This document shows, in pieces, positions 8,253 through 17,360 of a DNA stretch of 64,000 nucleotides; positions within the stretch are counted from its first letter, which is position 1, and the number at the start of each line of letters is the position of its first letter. Both the position numbers and the translations under genes were made by a program. The DNA is from JACKDX01 sp964640175 (lineage in GTDB: Bacteria; Myxococcota_A; Polyangia; Polyangiales; GCA-016699535): positions 1 through 64,000 of the forward strand of contig CAZXFW010000013.1 of the NCBI GenBank assembly GCA_964640175.1. The letters are read 5' to 3'. The notes under the pieces were generated by a model. That model did not search any database. It saw nothing but the letters and a program-made list of their open reading frames with translations, and was not told where the DNA came from.

Positions 8253-9631
8253 GATTCCTCATCGCCCGCATCGTTTGGAAACATGGCTGGCACAATAATA
8301 CGAAGTATAGGCCGTGTTAATACAATGCCATCACCAATAATCTCAATCGGAACACGGAAGATGTGGGGATAGTCAGGAGCCGATGGCAGTAGCGTATTTT
8401 CAAGTGAGATACTAAAAGTGAACTCCACCCCTGGGCCCACATCGACAAAGGTGTCAGGCATTCCGTTAAAGGGCGGGCGCAGGTCTTCACGTTCTGGGAT
8501 GGCGACATCTGGGGGCGAAGTCGCAGAGGTTGCCTCGATGGAGGTTACAAATCCGATGGGATCGTCAATCACCTGAGCATACACGTGTGAAAAGCGTAAG
8601 CCGTTGACTAAGCTGACAACAGCATCCACTAACGTATCCGACATTCCCGAGCCATTGCTTTTGATATCGAAGACCAGAGGGCATACATCACCGATGGGTG
8701 GATTGCTTTCGCCATCCAGGCCTGTTGGGCATGTGTCGTCCGTTGGCTTCATCACAGCATTCGTGGACATCGCCAAAAGCTCGGGTGTGCTACGTATGGT
8801 AGGGTCGCTTACAATGCCTATGGCAAAGACATCAAGCGTATTCAAAGCAGTGATGGCTTCAGCTAGACTATGGGTATCTGGAAATACTTCTTCGTAGTCC
8901 TCTGGAGTATGAAAGGACGCATCGGTTGCTTGGATAACAACATGCAACGCTTTTTCTCGAAACCCTACGCCACCTAGTGTTCCACCTCCTGTAAGCGCTG
9001 GACCCTGATAGGCTTTGATCAGTGTCTGATGGTCATGAACGTACCCTTCGCCTGTTGCAATTTGCCACAAGGCTTCTATGCCTGATTCAGGGTAGTCGCC
9101 GCCGTGTCCGAGGGGACTATCCAGCTTGGCCACCGCTTGCTCCACGCGAGTCAAACTGCTGCTGACCGCGGTGTGTAGTGTATAAGGACGGTCTGTGGCT
9201 ATCCCGAAATTAAGGCCAGGGAAGTCTTCGAATTCTGCAACTCCAAAGGATGAGTCCTCGATGCGTGCACGAATCTCAGGGATAATGCGTGTCGTCAGCT
9301 CGGCCTGGAGGTTATCGATCTCTTCGTAAAAACTACTGGTCGTGTCGATCAGAAATACGATATCTGCCGAGGTAGGAACGGCGCGTGCATGAAGCGCTTG
9401 GACCAGGGGTGGTGCGCCATAAGGCAGCACCACATCGATATCGGCATAGGGTAACTGGGGCTCAGGGCCACGGACTGCGGCATCAGACGCATCCGACAAA
9501 GAGCCATCATGGCTGGCATCAAGGCCGCTGTCAGGGAGGGTAGGGCCCCCCGGGCGCTCTGCTTTTCCGCAGCCAAGGAGGAACAAAAGCGTGCTCAGAG
9601 CCAGGACACGGAATCGGAAGTGCCTTGCCAT
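8249..9631 (-). CDS. von Willebrand factor A-domain lipoprotein
   Basis: A 460-residue predicted lipoprotein: signal peptide with lipobox LLGC at Cys21, then a low-complexity Asp/Ser/Gly linker to about residue 60. A VWA domain begins near residue 90. The metal-site motif is DTTSS (Asp96, Thr98, Ser100), the DxSxS type that binds Mg2+ and ligands. Sequence such as GGDYPESGIEALWQ and TDASFHTPEDY is typical of integrin-beta-like VWA proteins in myxobacteria. The C-terminal third is beta-rich with no recognised domain. The gene is first in a minus-strand run (VWA, PDZ, KdsC-like, anmK) and divergent from the FHA gene at 9769. Probable location is the outer membrane or periplasm. Confidence 0.88.
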   Translation of the reverse strand: MARHFRFRVLALSTLLFLLGCGKAERPGGPTLPDSGLDASHDGSLSDASDAAVRGPEPQLPYADIDVVLPYGAPPLVQALHARAVPTSADIVFLIDTTSSFYEEIDNLQAELTTRIIPEIRARIEDSSFGVAEFEDFPGLNFGIATDRPYTLHTAVSSSLTRVEQAVAKLDSPLGHGGDYPESGIEALWQIATGEGYVHDHQTLIKAYQGPALTGGGTLGGVGFREKALHVVIQATDASFHTPEDYEEVFPDTHSLAEAITALNTLDVFAIGIVSDPTIRSTPELLAMSTNAVMKPTDDTCPTGLDGESNPPIGDVCPLVFDIKSNGSGMSDTLVDAVVSLVNGLRFSHVYAQVIDDPIGFVTSIEATSATSPPDVAIPEREDLRPPFNGMPDTFVDVGPGVEFTFSISLENTLLPSAPDYPHIFRVPIEIIGDGIVLTRPILRIIVPAMFPNDAGDEES

Positions 9632-9690
9632 TCCTATAGCTTACGGGGAAAAACGCTGGCTGTCTTTCTCTTAGAAGGCTACCCTGATGT

Positions 9691-9718
9691 TTGACACCCT
9701 CGGGTGAGCCGCTACGAT
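9691..9718 (+). promoter_or_regulatory. sigma-70-type promoter for the FHA gene
   Basis: A perfect -35 box TTGACA (9691-9696) and a -10 box TACGAT (9713-9718) are separated by 16 bases. Transcription would start close to 9725, just before the palindrome at 9734-9751. The region lies between the divergent VWA lipoprotein and FHA genes. Confidence 0.55.
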
Positions 9719-9733
9719 AAAAACAGGCTGGGT

Positions 9734-9751
9734 GCCTGCATGCATGCAGGC
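9734..9751. promoter_or_regulatory. 18-bp perfect palindrome, possible operator
   Basis: GCCTGCATGCATGCAGGC is a perfect 9+9 palindrome with no spacer. It falls just after the predicted transcription start of the FHA gene and immediately before its GGAGG ribosome binding site at about 9752. It could be bound by a dimeric repressor, or form a hairpin in the mRNA that hides the ribosome binding site. Which of these applies cannot be read from sequence. Confidence 0.5.
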
Positions 9752-9768
9752 GGAGGAGCACATGTCAC

Positions 9769-11250
9769 ATGTATCAACTCGTCATTGTAGATGACGAGGG
9801 CAAAACGATGGTGGTGCCTTTGTTCGATGATGTCGTGACTATCGGACGTAAGGAAGGCAATACTATCCATTTGCCTGAGCGAAACATTTCGCGTTTTCAT
9901 GCCAAGCTGACTCGGATGGATGGCCAATTGCGCGTTGAAGATTTCAGCTCCTATACAGGTGTCATCGTCAACGGCAAACGCGTTCACGGAAAAGCTGTTC
10001 TTAGCGCAGGTGATCGTTTGACCATAGGGGACTATCGCATGGTGTTGCAGATGGACCCTGATCTCCATGCGGCACATGCTCAGTCGGCCCATGGCCGTAT
10101 CACGGTGCCTGAAGTTCCTTTAGGTGGCGCACTTCCGGAGCCATTCCAAACCATGCCGGATATCAGGCCGCGTTCGTCGTTCAGCGCTCACGAAGAGCGT
10201 GCCACGGCTCCAGATCCCATGTTGCCTATGACGCGCCTTCCTTTGGTGGTGGCGTTTGGGATTATTGTGACTGCAGCGATGTTTGCAGGACTGATGGTGT
10301 ACAACGCGTATCAAGATCGCCAACGTGTGGCTCATGAAACGACTGCAGGGACAGCCATGATCGAATCGGGGCAGCAGTTTTGGGGAGCGCTACGAGACTG
10401 CCAACAGGCGCTTCAATCGCAAGATTATGCGCATGCGGTGGCGTTTGGGCATAAAGCGCAAGAGCTTCGTCCCGATAACGAGCAGGCGCAGGCATGCCGC
10501 GAAGCGGCCGTGCGGGCGCAACAAGAACAATTGGCCTTTGAGCAAGGAAAGGCCATGTTTGAAGCCGGTCGTATCGAAGATGCGTATGCGCACTTCCAAC
10601 AGGCGCTTGGTGAAAGCAGTGCGTTTTGGAGTCATAACGAAGTGATCGAAACTGCACGGCAGTACGCAACGTTGCGATTGGAGCAAGCTCAGAAGCAGTT
10701 ACGTACCAGCCCTGAGATTGCGCGCAGTGTTGTTAACGAAATCCTTTCCATGCATCTGGCGCCTATTCATGTTCGTAACGAAGCACAAGCTCTTAATGAC
10801 AAACTTCAAGGGAGCAAACCAAAAGCTCCGAAGCTCGTTGTGGCTGAAGCAAGCCCTAAGCCGTCTTCTTCACCCGAGGCCAGTCTCGTCACTGCAGCCA
10901 CGACAGCTCAAGCGCCTGCTCCGCCGCCACCAAGCGCTACGCAGCCTGTGCCGCCTTCGCCAGCCCCGGTGGTGGTGGTTGCTGCCAAAGAGACGGAGAC
11001 AGCGGCTACGGGGCTAGCGGCTGCAAGGGTGTGTTTGGAGCGAGGGGACAACGCCTGTGCGCTTTCTGCGCTTCGACGGGCCAGCTCTCCGGCTGAACTT
11101 GCGCTCCGGATTGCGACATACCGCCAGATGGGCAATACCGAGGCGGCGATGCGGGACATGGAAGTGTACATCCACCGATACCCCACCGATACCCGGGCAA
11201 TCGAGTATCGGGAGTTTATCCGTTTGCGCAATGGTGCCCCAGCGCCCTGA
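9769..11250 (+). CDS. FHA-domain transmembrane protein with TPR-like periplasmic part
   Basis: A 493-residue bitopic inner-membrane protein. Residues 20-95 form an FHA domain (phosphothreonine-peptide binding) with the key residues Gly-Arg at 26-27, SRFH at 41-44 and Asn68-Gly69. A disordered linker follows, then one membrane helix at about residues 157-179. The part after the helix has helical repeats (CQQALQSQDYAHAVAF, AYAHFQQALGESS) that look like tetratricopeptide repeats, a long Pro/Ala linker, and a second helical C-terminal block (CLERGDNACALSALRR). The FHA domain would be cytosolic and could read Ser/Thr kinase signalling. GGAGG lies ten bases before the ATG. Binding partners are unknown. 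Confidence 0.88.
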   Translation: MYQLVIVDDEGKTMVVPLFDDVVTIGRKEGNTIHLPERNISRFHAKLTRMDGQLRVEDFSSYTGVIVNGKRVHGKAVLSAGDRLTIGDYRMVLQMDPDLHAAHAQSAHGRITVPEVPLGGALPEPFQTMPDIRPRSSFSAHEERATAPDPMLPMTRLPLVVAFGIIVTAAMFAGLMVYNAYQDRQRVAHETTAGTAMIESGQQFWGALRDCQQALQSQDYAHAVAFGHKAQELRPDNEQAQACREAAVRAQQEQLAFEQGKAMFEAGRIEDAYAHFQQALGESSAFWSHNEVIETARQYATLRLEQAQKQLRTSPEIARSVVNEILSMHLAPIHVRNEAQALNDKLQGSKPKAPKLVVAEASPKPSSSPEASLVTAATTAQAPAPPPPSATQPVPPSPAPVVVVAAKETETAATGLAAARVCLERGDNACALSALRRASSPAELALRIATYRQMGNTEAAMRDMEVYIHRYPTDTRAIEYREFIRLRNGAPAP

Positions 11251-11266
11251 CAAGGTGGTGATTTGG

Positions 11267-11295
11267 TTGACATGCCCCTACAGTTGAAAGATACT
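11267..11295 (+). promoter_or_regulatory. sigma-70-type promoter for the OmpA/TSP3 gene
   Basis: TTGACA (11267-11272) and GATACT (11290-11295) are separated by 17 bases, a near-ideal layout. Transcription would begin at about 11302, 29 bases before the ATG at 11331. Such a strong match fits an abundant outer-membrane protein. Confidence 0.55.
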
Positions 11296-11330
11296 GTCAT
11301 AACTTCTGCACTGTTTGAGACAGACGAATC

Positions 11331-13319
11331 ATGCCTGAGTTTGCAGCACTCCGCTGCTTTGAGCGACGCCTTTTAGTAGTTATTGCCCTTCTATTGGGGG
11401 GCTTGGCAATGCTTCCTAGCGTTGCGCAGGCGCAAGCGGGCAAGCTTAACCAAGGCGGCATGGATCTGCATTTATTCCGCCCAGCCGTCGATTCCAAAGG
11501 TCATTTTTCCGTCAACGGCAGTGAGATCTTGGGCCATCTCGACTATAGCTTCGGGCTAGTTTTGGATGGTGGCTTTGGGATGTTGCCCTACCGAGGCTTT
11601 GTCAACGATGCAAGCCGTCCTTCGGCCAATGCCGAGCGGGAAGATCGCATCGTCGATGCCCTGCTTACAGGGACCTTTCATTTGAACTTGGGGTTATTCA
11701 ATTGGGGCGTGATCGGCATTCAGCTTCCTGTCCAAGGGGTAGGTGGCTCGAACATCACCGTTCCTGGCGTATACAACGATGGGGCTCGAGGCCTGAACTA
11801 CCAAGGCTTAGGCAACATCGCATTTCATGCCAAAGTGCGCATGTTGCGCTCGGACCGTGATGCGGTCGGTCTTGCTGCGTTGCTTAACGTGGGCCTTCCC
11901 ACAGGTTCCCCCGAAGAGTTTGCGGGCGATCCAGGCGTCTCTTTATGGCCCAGCCTGGCGTTGGAGTGGTGGCCCGTACGCCCGGTGCGCTTGGGTGCCA
12001 ACGTGGGTTACCGTTACATCTCTGGGGATGGAGCGTCTTTTCCCATTGCAGGGCGAACGGATCCCACAGCAACCAATGCGATTACTCCGGGTATCACGGA
12101 TGCAGGCCACACGATTACCTATGATGATCTCATCACGTTTGGAGTGGGCGCCAGCTTTCGTATTTTCCCCCCAGTGGATCTTGTGGCGGAATTTTACGGC
12201 AACCAAATCTACAACCAAATTGGCGACAGAGGCGCGTTGGCCATGGAAACGGTCGGCGGGTTAAAGATCTTCGTCGAGCGTAACAGCTACCTCATGATTG
12301 GTGGCGGCATTGGCATTCCGAACGACGGGTTTTCAGCGCCCAAAGCGCGTGCCATCGTCGGATTTATCTTTGAGCCTTCCGTGCGCGATCGTGATGGGGA
12401 TGGCATCAAAGATGACATCGACAAGTGCCCCGATGAGCCCGAAGACTTCGACGGTTTTGAGGACGAAGACGGCTGTCCCGATCCTGATAACGACAAAGAT
12501 GGCATCTTGGACGTGGATGATGACTGCCCGCTTATCCCTGAAGACAAAGACGGCGATCAAGATGAAGATGGCTGTCCGGAGGGTGAAGAGGGTGATCGCG
12601 ATGGTGATGGCATCCTGGACAGTGTGGATGAATGTCCTGACGAGCCCGAAGATTTCGATGGGTTTGAGGATGAAGACGGCTGTCCCGATCCTGACAACGA
12701 CAAAGATGGCATCCTAGATAAAGACGACATGTGTCCCAACGATCCTGAAGACAAGGATGGCTTTGAGGATCAAGACGGCTGTCCCGATCCCGACAACGAC
12801 AAAGATCGGATTCTGGATGTCGACGATGCGTGTCCCAATAAGCCCGAAACCTATAATGGATTTGAAGACGAAGACGGCTGTCCTGACAAAGGCAGTGTCA
12901 TCGTGGAAGAAAACCGCATTCTAATCTTGGAAAAGATTTACTTTGAAACCAACAGTGCGGAAATCCAAAAGCGCAGTATTCCTATTGTGGATGCACTTGC
13001 CGCCACTCTGGCAGGCAATCCACAGATCAAGAAAATCGAGATTCAAGGCCATGCAGACGAGCGTTCCAGCGATGCCTACAATATTCGGCTTACCAAAGCG
13101 CGTGCAGCGTCGGTTCGAGAGGCGTTGGTAGATCGTGGAATAGACCCCAATCGAATGAGGAGTGCGGGTTATGGTGAGCGTTGTCCGGTGGATCCAAAGC
13201 ACAATGAAGCTGCATGGGAGAAGAATCGCCGGGTGGAATTCAAGATTCTTGAAACGGATCAAGGGCCGACGAACGTACAGGTGGTCTGCCCGGCTGGTCG
13301 CAGTTTAATGCCTAAATAG
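11331..13319 (+). CDS. OmpA-family outer-membrane protein with thrombospondin type 3 repeats
   Basis: A 662-residue protein with four parts. Residues 1-34 are a signal peptide ending in VAQAQA. Residues 40-345 look like an outer-membrane beta barrel (alternating aromatic and Gly strands such as GANVGYRYISGDGASF). Residues 350-525 hold five or six calcium-binding TSP3 repeats of the form DxDxDGxxDxxDxCP with EDFDGFEDEDGCPD spacers. Residues 535-650 are an OmpA C-terminal peptidoglycan-binding domain (IYFETNSAEI, GHADERSSDAYN, RMRSAGYGERCP, NRRVEFKIL). It would tie the outer membrane to the cell wall. This layout is common and often multicopy in myxobacteria. The DUF1232 gene follows nine bases after the stop. 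Confidence 0.95.
   Translation: MPEFAALRCFERRLLVVIALLLGGLAMLPSVAQAQAGKLNQGGMDLHLFRPAVDSKGHFSVNGSEILGHLDYSFGLVLDGGFGMLPYRGFVNDASRPSANAEREDRIVDALLTGTFHLNLGLFNWGVIGIQLPVQGVGGSNITVPGVYNDGARGLNYQGLGNIAFHAKVRMLRSDRDAVGLAALLNVGLPTGSPEEFAGDPGVSLWPSLALEWWPVRPVRLGANVGYRYISGDGASFPIAGRTDPTATNAITPGITDAGHTITYDDLITFGVGASFRIFPPVDLVAEFYGNQIYNQIGDRGALAMETVGGLKIFVERNSYLMIGGGIGIPNDGFSAPKARAIVGFIFEPSVRDRDGDGIKDDIDKCPDEPEDFDGFEDEDGCPDPDNDKDGILDVDDDCPLIPEDKDGDQDEDGCPEGEEGDRDGDGILDSVDECPDEPEDFDGFEDEDGCPDPDNDKDGILDKDDMCPNDPEDKDGFEDQDGCPDPDNDKDRILDVDDACPNKPETYNGFEDEDGCPDKGSVIVEENRILILEKIYFETNSAEIQKRSIPIVDALAATLAGNPQIKKIEIQGHADERSSDAYNIRLTKARAASVREALVDRGIDPNRMRSAGYGERCPVDPKHNEAAWEKNRRVEFKILETDQGPTNVQVVCPAGRSLMPK
12388..12885 (+). 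repeat. in-gene tandem repeats coding for TSP3 motifs
   Basis: About five imperfect units of roughly 70-110 bases encode the Asp-rich TSP3 motifs. The phrases coding for CPDEPEDFDGFEDEDGC and PDPDNDKDGILD recur almost identically near 12426-12505 and 12633-12715. High identity at DNA level makes the stretch prone to copy-number change and assembly collapse. It is coding sequence, not a CRISPR array. Confidence 0.8.
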
Positions 13320-13327
13320 TATAATCC

Positions 13328-13900
13328 ATGTCTAAGACTGAGTTCGCAGAAGTAATCCAAGCGGCAATCCTATCGCTGCCACAGGATTGCAAAGCTTGTC
13401 TACGTGTGGTGGAAGATCCTGATTTGGAAGACAGTGATCGCATGGCTGTTGCAGGGGCCTTGCTGCATGTGCTTTCAGGTGCAAACGTGATTCCCGGCAT
13501 GCGAGGATTGTTGAGCTATGTGGACGATGTATTGGTGTTGCGTTTGGTGTTGGAGCGCATTACCCAAGCTGCACCTGAGGTGATGGCTCGTCACGGTGAA
13601 GAGTTTCCAGAAGTTCTGGGGTGCATGGCAGAGCAGCTTGCCGTAGCCAGGGCCTACCTTGGCGATTTAATGCGTGTACTTGAGCACGCTGCCGGTAGTG
13701 TCACTAAGCTCAACTACCATGGGCACGCGGCGACCGATTGTGTCACCGATCCTGAGGGAGCCACATGGTTATATGACACGGTTCAGGAAGCCATGGTGGA
13801 TCAGTTTGATTTTGATGAAGAAGAGGTGGCTCGAGAGACTAAAAATATCGAGCAAATCCGTGCGCCGTTGGCTCAACGCGCCAGCATGTTGGGGGCCTAG
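13328..13900 (+). CDS. DUF1232 (YkvA-like) domain protein
   Basis: This 190-residue protein contains ALLHVLSGANVIPGMRGLLSYVDDVLVLRLVL at about residues 40-73, given here only as a landmark in parts (ALLHVLSGANVIPG, then YVDDVLVL). It resembles the DUF1232 core (ALLYLLSPIDLIPDxxxxxGYLDDLxVL). That family is found in small proteins of unknown function, often membrane-associated. The rest is helical and acidic with no clear membrane segment. It lies nine bases after the OmpA/TSP3 stop, so it is probably on the same transcript. The family match is moderate. Confidence 0.7.
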   Translation: MSKTEFAEVIQAAILSLPQDCKACLRVVEDPDLEDSDRMAVAGALLHVLSGANVIPGMRGLLSYVDDVLVLRLVLERITQAAPEVMARHGEEFPEVLGCMAEQLAVARAYLGDLMRVLEHAAGSVTKLNYHGHAATDCVTDPEGATWLYDTVQEAMVDQFDFDEEEVARETKNIEQIRAPLAQRASMLGA

Positions 13901-14011
13901 GCTATTGGGTGCAAACCCTGTGTGTGTGGCTTTATCTGCACACAGATGGATTTCGGGTTAGAATATAACGAAGGGGAATCCGTCGATCTTAATAGTTCTC
14001 GTGAGCACCCA

Positions 14012-14641
14012 ATGAAAATCCTACGATTTCAGGCATTATTTGTATTTTTTTCCGCTATGGCTGTAATTTCGGGGAAAACTCCAGCACAGGCTGAAAGCCG
14101 GGAGTTCACCCCCCAAGAGCAACAACTCCTCGACAGTGGTAAACTGGTCAAGCGAGAAGTAAGTCGGCAACGCGGGAGCCAACACTTTTTTGGGGGCACA
14201 AGTTGGCAGGTCATCAATGCCAATCCTGACCAGGTCTGGAAAGTGATCAACGATGAGCGCACCTATGGGCGCCTCTTTCCTCATGTGGTCAAGGTTAAGC
14301 TTCTTTCCAGACAGGGCGACACTCGCACGGTGTACATGGAACATGCATCAGGGCCGTTTCATGTCAGTTATGCCCTTAAAGGCCACTCGGATAATAAACG
14401 GCGTGATTTGACGTTTGAGCTTGATAACTCTCGATCGTGGGACATTGAATCGGCATGGGGTTTTTTCACTGTACGCCCCTATGGCAACGGTAAGTCCATT
14501 TTAGCGTATGGCGTTATGCTGGACATTGGTCCTGGGCTTTTGCGAGGATTGCTTCGGGAAAAAATTCGCGGATCCATGCTCCATATTCCACGTGATGTGC
14601 GCAAATACATCCAAAAACGTTACCCTCCTCAGACTGCATAA
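14012..14641 (+). CDS. exported SRPBCC/START-like domain protein
   Basis: Using the ATG at 14012 the protein has 209 residues and a clean signal peptide (FVFFSAMAVISGKTPAQAES). A longer frame from 13922 would hide this signal and has no ribosome binding site. The mature part has the SRPBCC helix-grip layout, with INANPDQVWKVINDERTYGRLFPHVVKVK opening the fold (shown as a landmark, split as INANPDQVWKVIND and ERTYGRLFPHV) and a long C-terminal helix. Such domains bind hydrophobic ligands or lipids in a deep pocket. Being exported suggests a periplasmic lipid-handling role, which is inference. The gene sits between DUF1232 and GH15 genes. Confidence 0.8.
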   Translation: MKILRFQALFVFFSAMAVISGKTPAQAESREFTPQEQQLLDSGKLVKREVSRQRGSQHFFGGTSWQVINANPDQVWKVINDERTYGRLFPHVVKVKLLSRQGDTRTVYMEHASGPFHVSYALKGHSDNKRRDLTFELDNSRSWDIESAWGFFTVRPYGNGKSILAYGVMLDIGPGLLRGLLREKIRGSMLHIPRDVRKYIQKRYPPQTA

Positions 14642-14689
14642 ACAGCCAATAGTTGGGTCCATTCTGGAATTTTGTTAAAGTCATCCTTG

Positions 14690-16606
14690 ATGGATCTCTA
14701 TAGCGTGGCAAAGCGGTTATCTAAGCCGTTTGTATTTACCGCTGACAATCGTCACAAGGCTCGCACCATCAGTGAACACGGGATTATAGGGGACGGTTTT
14801 TCCAGTGCATTGGTAGGCACCGATGGTGTGATCGATTGGCTTTGCTTTCCTCGGTTTGATAGCCCGAGCGTGTTTGCAGCGATTCTTGATCGGGACAAAG
14901 GTGGCTTTACGTCAGTGCAGCCTGTGGCTTCAGGGTTTGAGACCGTGCAGCGTTACGATCCTGACACCAATGTTCTTGAGACCCTTTTTCAGGTGGCAGG
15001 GCAGGGAGTGTTTCGTGTGACGGATTTCATGCCCTGGACCAATGATCCACGTGCATCGATTCATGAAGTGCACCGCCGCATCGACTGCATGGAAGGTAAT
15101 GTTAACCTTCGTGTGATTTTTAATCCGCGGTTTGAATATGGCAAAGCTGAATCCACGCTGACTTTTTATGACGATGGCGTGTTGGCCGAAGGTCCAGATC
15201 ATCAAAAACTCGTGGCTGTCATTTCTGGAAAGCCTGCCTGGGCAAAGCGTCAGGAAGGTGGTGTCGAAACAGAGTTTGTATTGAAGCCACGCGAAACCCG
15301 TTGGATGGTGCTTTCATGGGGAGCGCCACGCCCGGAGCCCATTGCGGCATACCGTTCTCATGAGCATCTACGTGCGACACGCCATGCATGGCGTGAATGG
15401 GCAAGACAACTGCAATACGATGGCCCATGGCGTCATCATGTGTTGCGTTCGGCGTTAGTGCTCAAGCTGATGCAATATGCACCCACAGGTGCCCTTGTTG
15501 CAGCTCCCACGACGTCCCTTCCAGAATGGATTGGAGGTGAGCGTAACTGGGACTACCGCTATACGTGGACCAGGGATTCTGCCATGGCGGTGCGTGCTGC
15601 AAACCTAATGGGTTATCTGACGGAGGCACGGGACTTTTTTCATTTTGTGCGGGATGTTGTGGACTCGGGCATAGGGTTGCGTGTCATGTATTCTGTAGAT
15701 GGTACATTGGTTCCAGATGAACAATCCTTAGGCCATCTTGCGGGGCATCGTGGCTCTGCTCCGGTGCGGATAGGAAACGGCGCTCGGGATCAAATGCAGC
15801 TCGATGTCGTAGGCGCATTGTTTGATTGTGCGTATCTGTATGAACAGGTTGGGGGAGTGTTTACCCTGCGAGGCTGGCGTAACATGAAACTCATCCTCGA
15901 TAAGCTGTGTGAGGTTTGGCATAATCCAGACGATGGTATTTGGGAGCCTCGCATTGGTCGCAGACACAATGTGCACTCCAAATTAATGAGTTGGCTTGCA
16001 TTCATGCGTGCAGAGTCAATAAGCCAGCGTTTTTCTGACCCGGAGTGTGGTGCGCGTTGGCATGCGACAGCCTCGCAGATTCGTGAAGAAGTCTTATCGC
16101 AAGGGCTTGATGCATCCAAGACACGGTTTGTCAATGCATACGGTCAAGATGTCCCCGATGCAGCGCTCCTACTTGTTCCTATCCATGGCTTGATTACTCC
16201 GGATAACCCTCTTTCCCGTAACACCGTCCAATGGATTCGAGACACACTTCAGGCAGGTCCCTTTCTATACCGTTACCTCACTCATGATGGTGTGCCAGGT
16301 CAAGAGGGTGCATTCGTGTTGTGTGGATTTTGGCTTGCCGAAGCGTTGGCTCTGGAGGGCCGGCTTGATGAAGCTCAGGAAGTCTTTATGGCACACGTGG
16401 AAGCTTCCAACCATTTGGGACTGTTGTCTGAAGAAATCGATCCCACAAGTCGTGAGCTTTTGGGGAATTTCCCTCAAGCATTTAGTCACTTGGGTCTTAT
16501 CAATGCTGCCAAGCGTATTGATCTGGCCATTCGTTTGCGTGAAGAGGGCTCTACGGCATTGCCGCGTTTTGCCGGCATTGCGTTAAATACTGAAGGAAGA
16601 ATTTAA
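14690..16606 (+). CDS. glycoside hydrolase family 15 (glucoamylase/trehalase-like)
   Basis: A 638-residue cytosolic GH15 enzyme. The N-terminal beta domain opens with the family phrase IGDGFSSALVGTDGVIDWLC. The (alpha/alpha)6 barrel contains GERNWDYRYTWTRDSAM and GIWEPRIGRRHNVHSK, whose Glu is the expected general acid. It also contains LLSEEIDPTSRELLGNFPQ, whose Glu is the expected base. Bacterial proteins of this layout hydrolyse trehalose or alpha-1,4-glucans; the substrate cannot be settled here. The ATG at 14690 is preferred to a TTG six codons earlier, and neither has a good ribosome binding site. The HDO-family gene starts two bases after the stop, so the two are probably translationally coupled. 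Confidence 0.92.
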   Translation: MDLYSVAKRLSKPFVFTADNRHKARTISEHGIIGDGFSSALVGTDGVIDWLCFPRFDSPSVFAAILDRDKGGFTSVQPVASGFETVQRYDPDTNVLETLFQVAGQGVFRVTDFMPWTNDPRASIHEVHRRIDCMEGNVNLRVIFNPRFEYGKAESTLTFYDDGVLAEGPDHQKLVAVISGKPAWAKRQEGGVETEFVLKPRETRWMVLSWGAPRPEPIAAYRSHEHLRATRHAWREWARQLQYDGPWRHHVLRSALVLKLMQYAPTGALVAAPTTSLPEWIGGERNWDYRYTWTRDSAMAVRAANLMGYLTEARDFFHFVRDVVDSGIGLRVMYSVDGTLVPDEQSLGHLAGHRGSAPVRIGNGARDQMQLDVVGALFDCAYLYEQVGGVFTLRGWRNMKLILDKLCEVWHNPDDGIWEPRIGRRHNVHSKLMSWLAFMRAESISQRFSDPECGARWHATASQIREEVLSQGLDASKTRFVNAYGQDVPDAALLLVPIHGLITPDNPLSRNTVQWIRDTLQAGPFLYRYLTHDGVPGQEGAFVLCGFWLAEALALEGRLDEAQEVFMAHVEASNHLGLLSEEIDPTSRELLGNFPQAFSHLGLINAAKRIDLAIRLREEGSTALPRFAGIALNTEGRI

Positions 16607-16607
16607 C

Positions 16608-17360
16608 GTGAATAAACACGAATTTCAAGAAGCGTTGCTAAACGTCATGGAAGCCAAACAACACTGGGCATGGTCTGCATTTGGCGAAGGCCTTGTGCCA
16701 CGTGAAATGCTTCATCATCACTTCGAACAAGAATATGCGACGTATGTCCGTGATTTTCCGGTGCTTGTGGGACGTGCCTACGTGCAATGTCCCATTGCTG
16801 AAGTGCGTCAAGAACTTGCTGCCAATTTATACGAAGAAGAAACAGGCGGCATTGCAGCAGGGCGCCCGCATCCAGAACTTTTTTTAGAGTATCCCAAGGG
16901 GTTGCATATGGACTTGAAGCGATTTCACCATGTGGAGCTCCTGCCAGAGGCTTTGAGCTATCGAGGTTTCATTGATCATGCGACACAGAACCAGGGATGG
17001 GAAGTTGCCACAGCGATTACCACATTGTTTATCGAGGGCACGCCCTATGACCGAGGCGAGCTTGAGTCAAGTGCGCCTAAACGGCCTGTCCCAGCGTTGG
17101 AGCAACATCCGTTGGTGGTGCATTATGGATTGCCTTTGGAATCATTGGCATTAACCAAAGCACATCGGCAGGTGGAAGGCGGGCATCGAATTGGGGCCTG
17201 GCGGATCATTTTGGACCATGTGAATGACTCACAGCGTCAGAATGTGGTGACACAGATGCAAGTGGCATTAAAGCAGTGGTTATTGTACCGAGATGCTGTC
17301 GCGGCTATGTGCGGCCTCGTCAAAGACTCATCTGGCAAGCCAGCTTTAAATACAACGTAA
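16608..17360 (+). CDS. haem-oxygenase-like di-iron (PqqC/TenA-like) protein
   Basis: A 250-residue helical protein of the iron-containing redox (HDO/PqqC-like) superfamily. Family features are FEQEYATYVRDFPVLVGRAY, then LAANLYEEETG with a later PHPELFLEY, and AHRQVEGGHRIGAW near residue 190, which supplies an H-x3-E-x2-H ligand pattern. The usual third-helix pattern is H-x3-D-x2-H, so Glu replaces Asp. Members include CADD, UndA and N-oxygenases, so a metal-dependent oxidation is likely but the substrate is unknown. The GTG start at 16608 has GAAGGAAG upstream and lies two bases after the GH15 stop. A second HDO gene is at 59618. Confidence 0.82.
   Translation: MNKHEFQEALLNVMEAKQHWAWSAFGEGLVPREMLHHHFEQEYATYVRDFPVLVGRAYVQCPIAEVRQELAANLYEEETGGIAAGRPHPELFLEYPKGLHMDLKRFHHVELLPEALSYRGFIDHATQNQGWEVATAITTLFIEGTPYDRGELESSAPKRPVPALEQHPLVVHYGLPLESLALTKAHRQVEGGHRIGAWRIILDHVNDSQRQNVVTQMQVALKQWLLYRDAVAAMCGLVKDSSGKPALNTT

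Noticed and set aside
9762..9764. Alternative ATG for the FHA gene
   Set aside because: This ATG is out of frame with the FHA coding region; the ATG at 9769 has a well placed GGAGG and gives the domain start.
12388..12885. Tandem repeats that could suggest a CRISPR array
   Set aside because: Units vary in length, are continuous with the reading frame and encode Asp-rich TSP3 motifs; there are no unrelated spacers.
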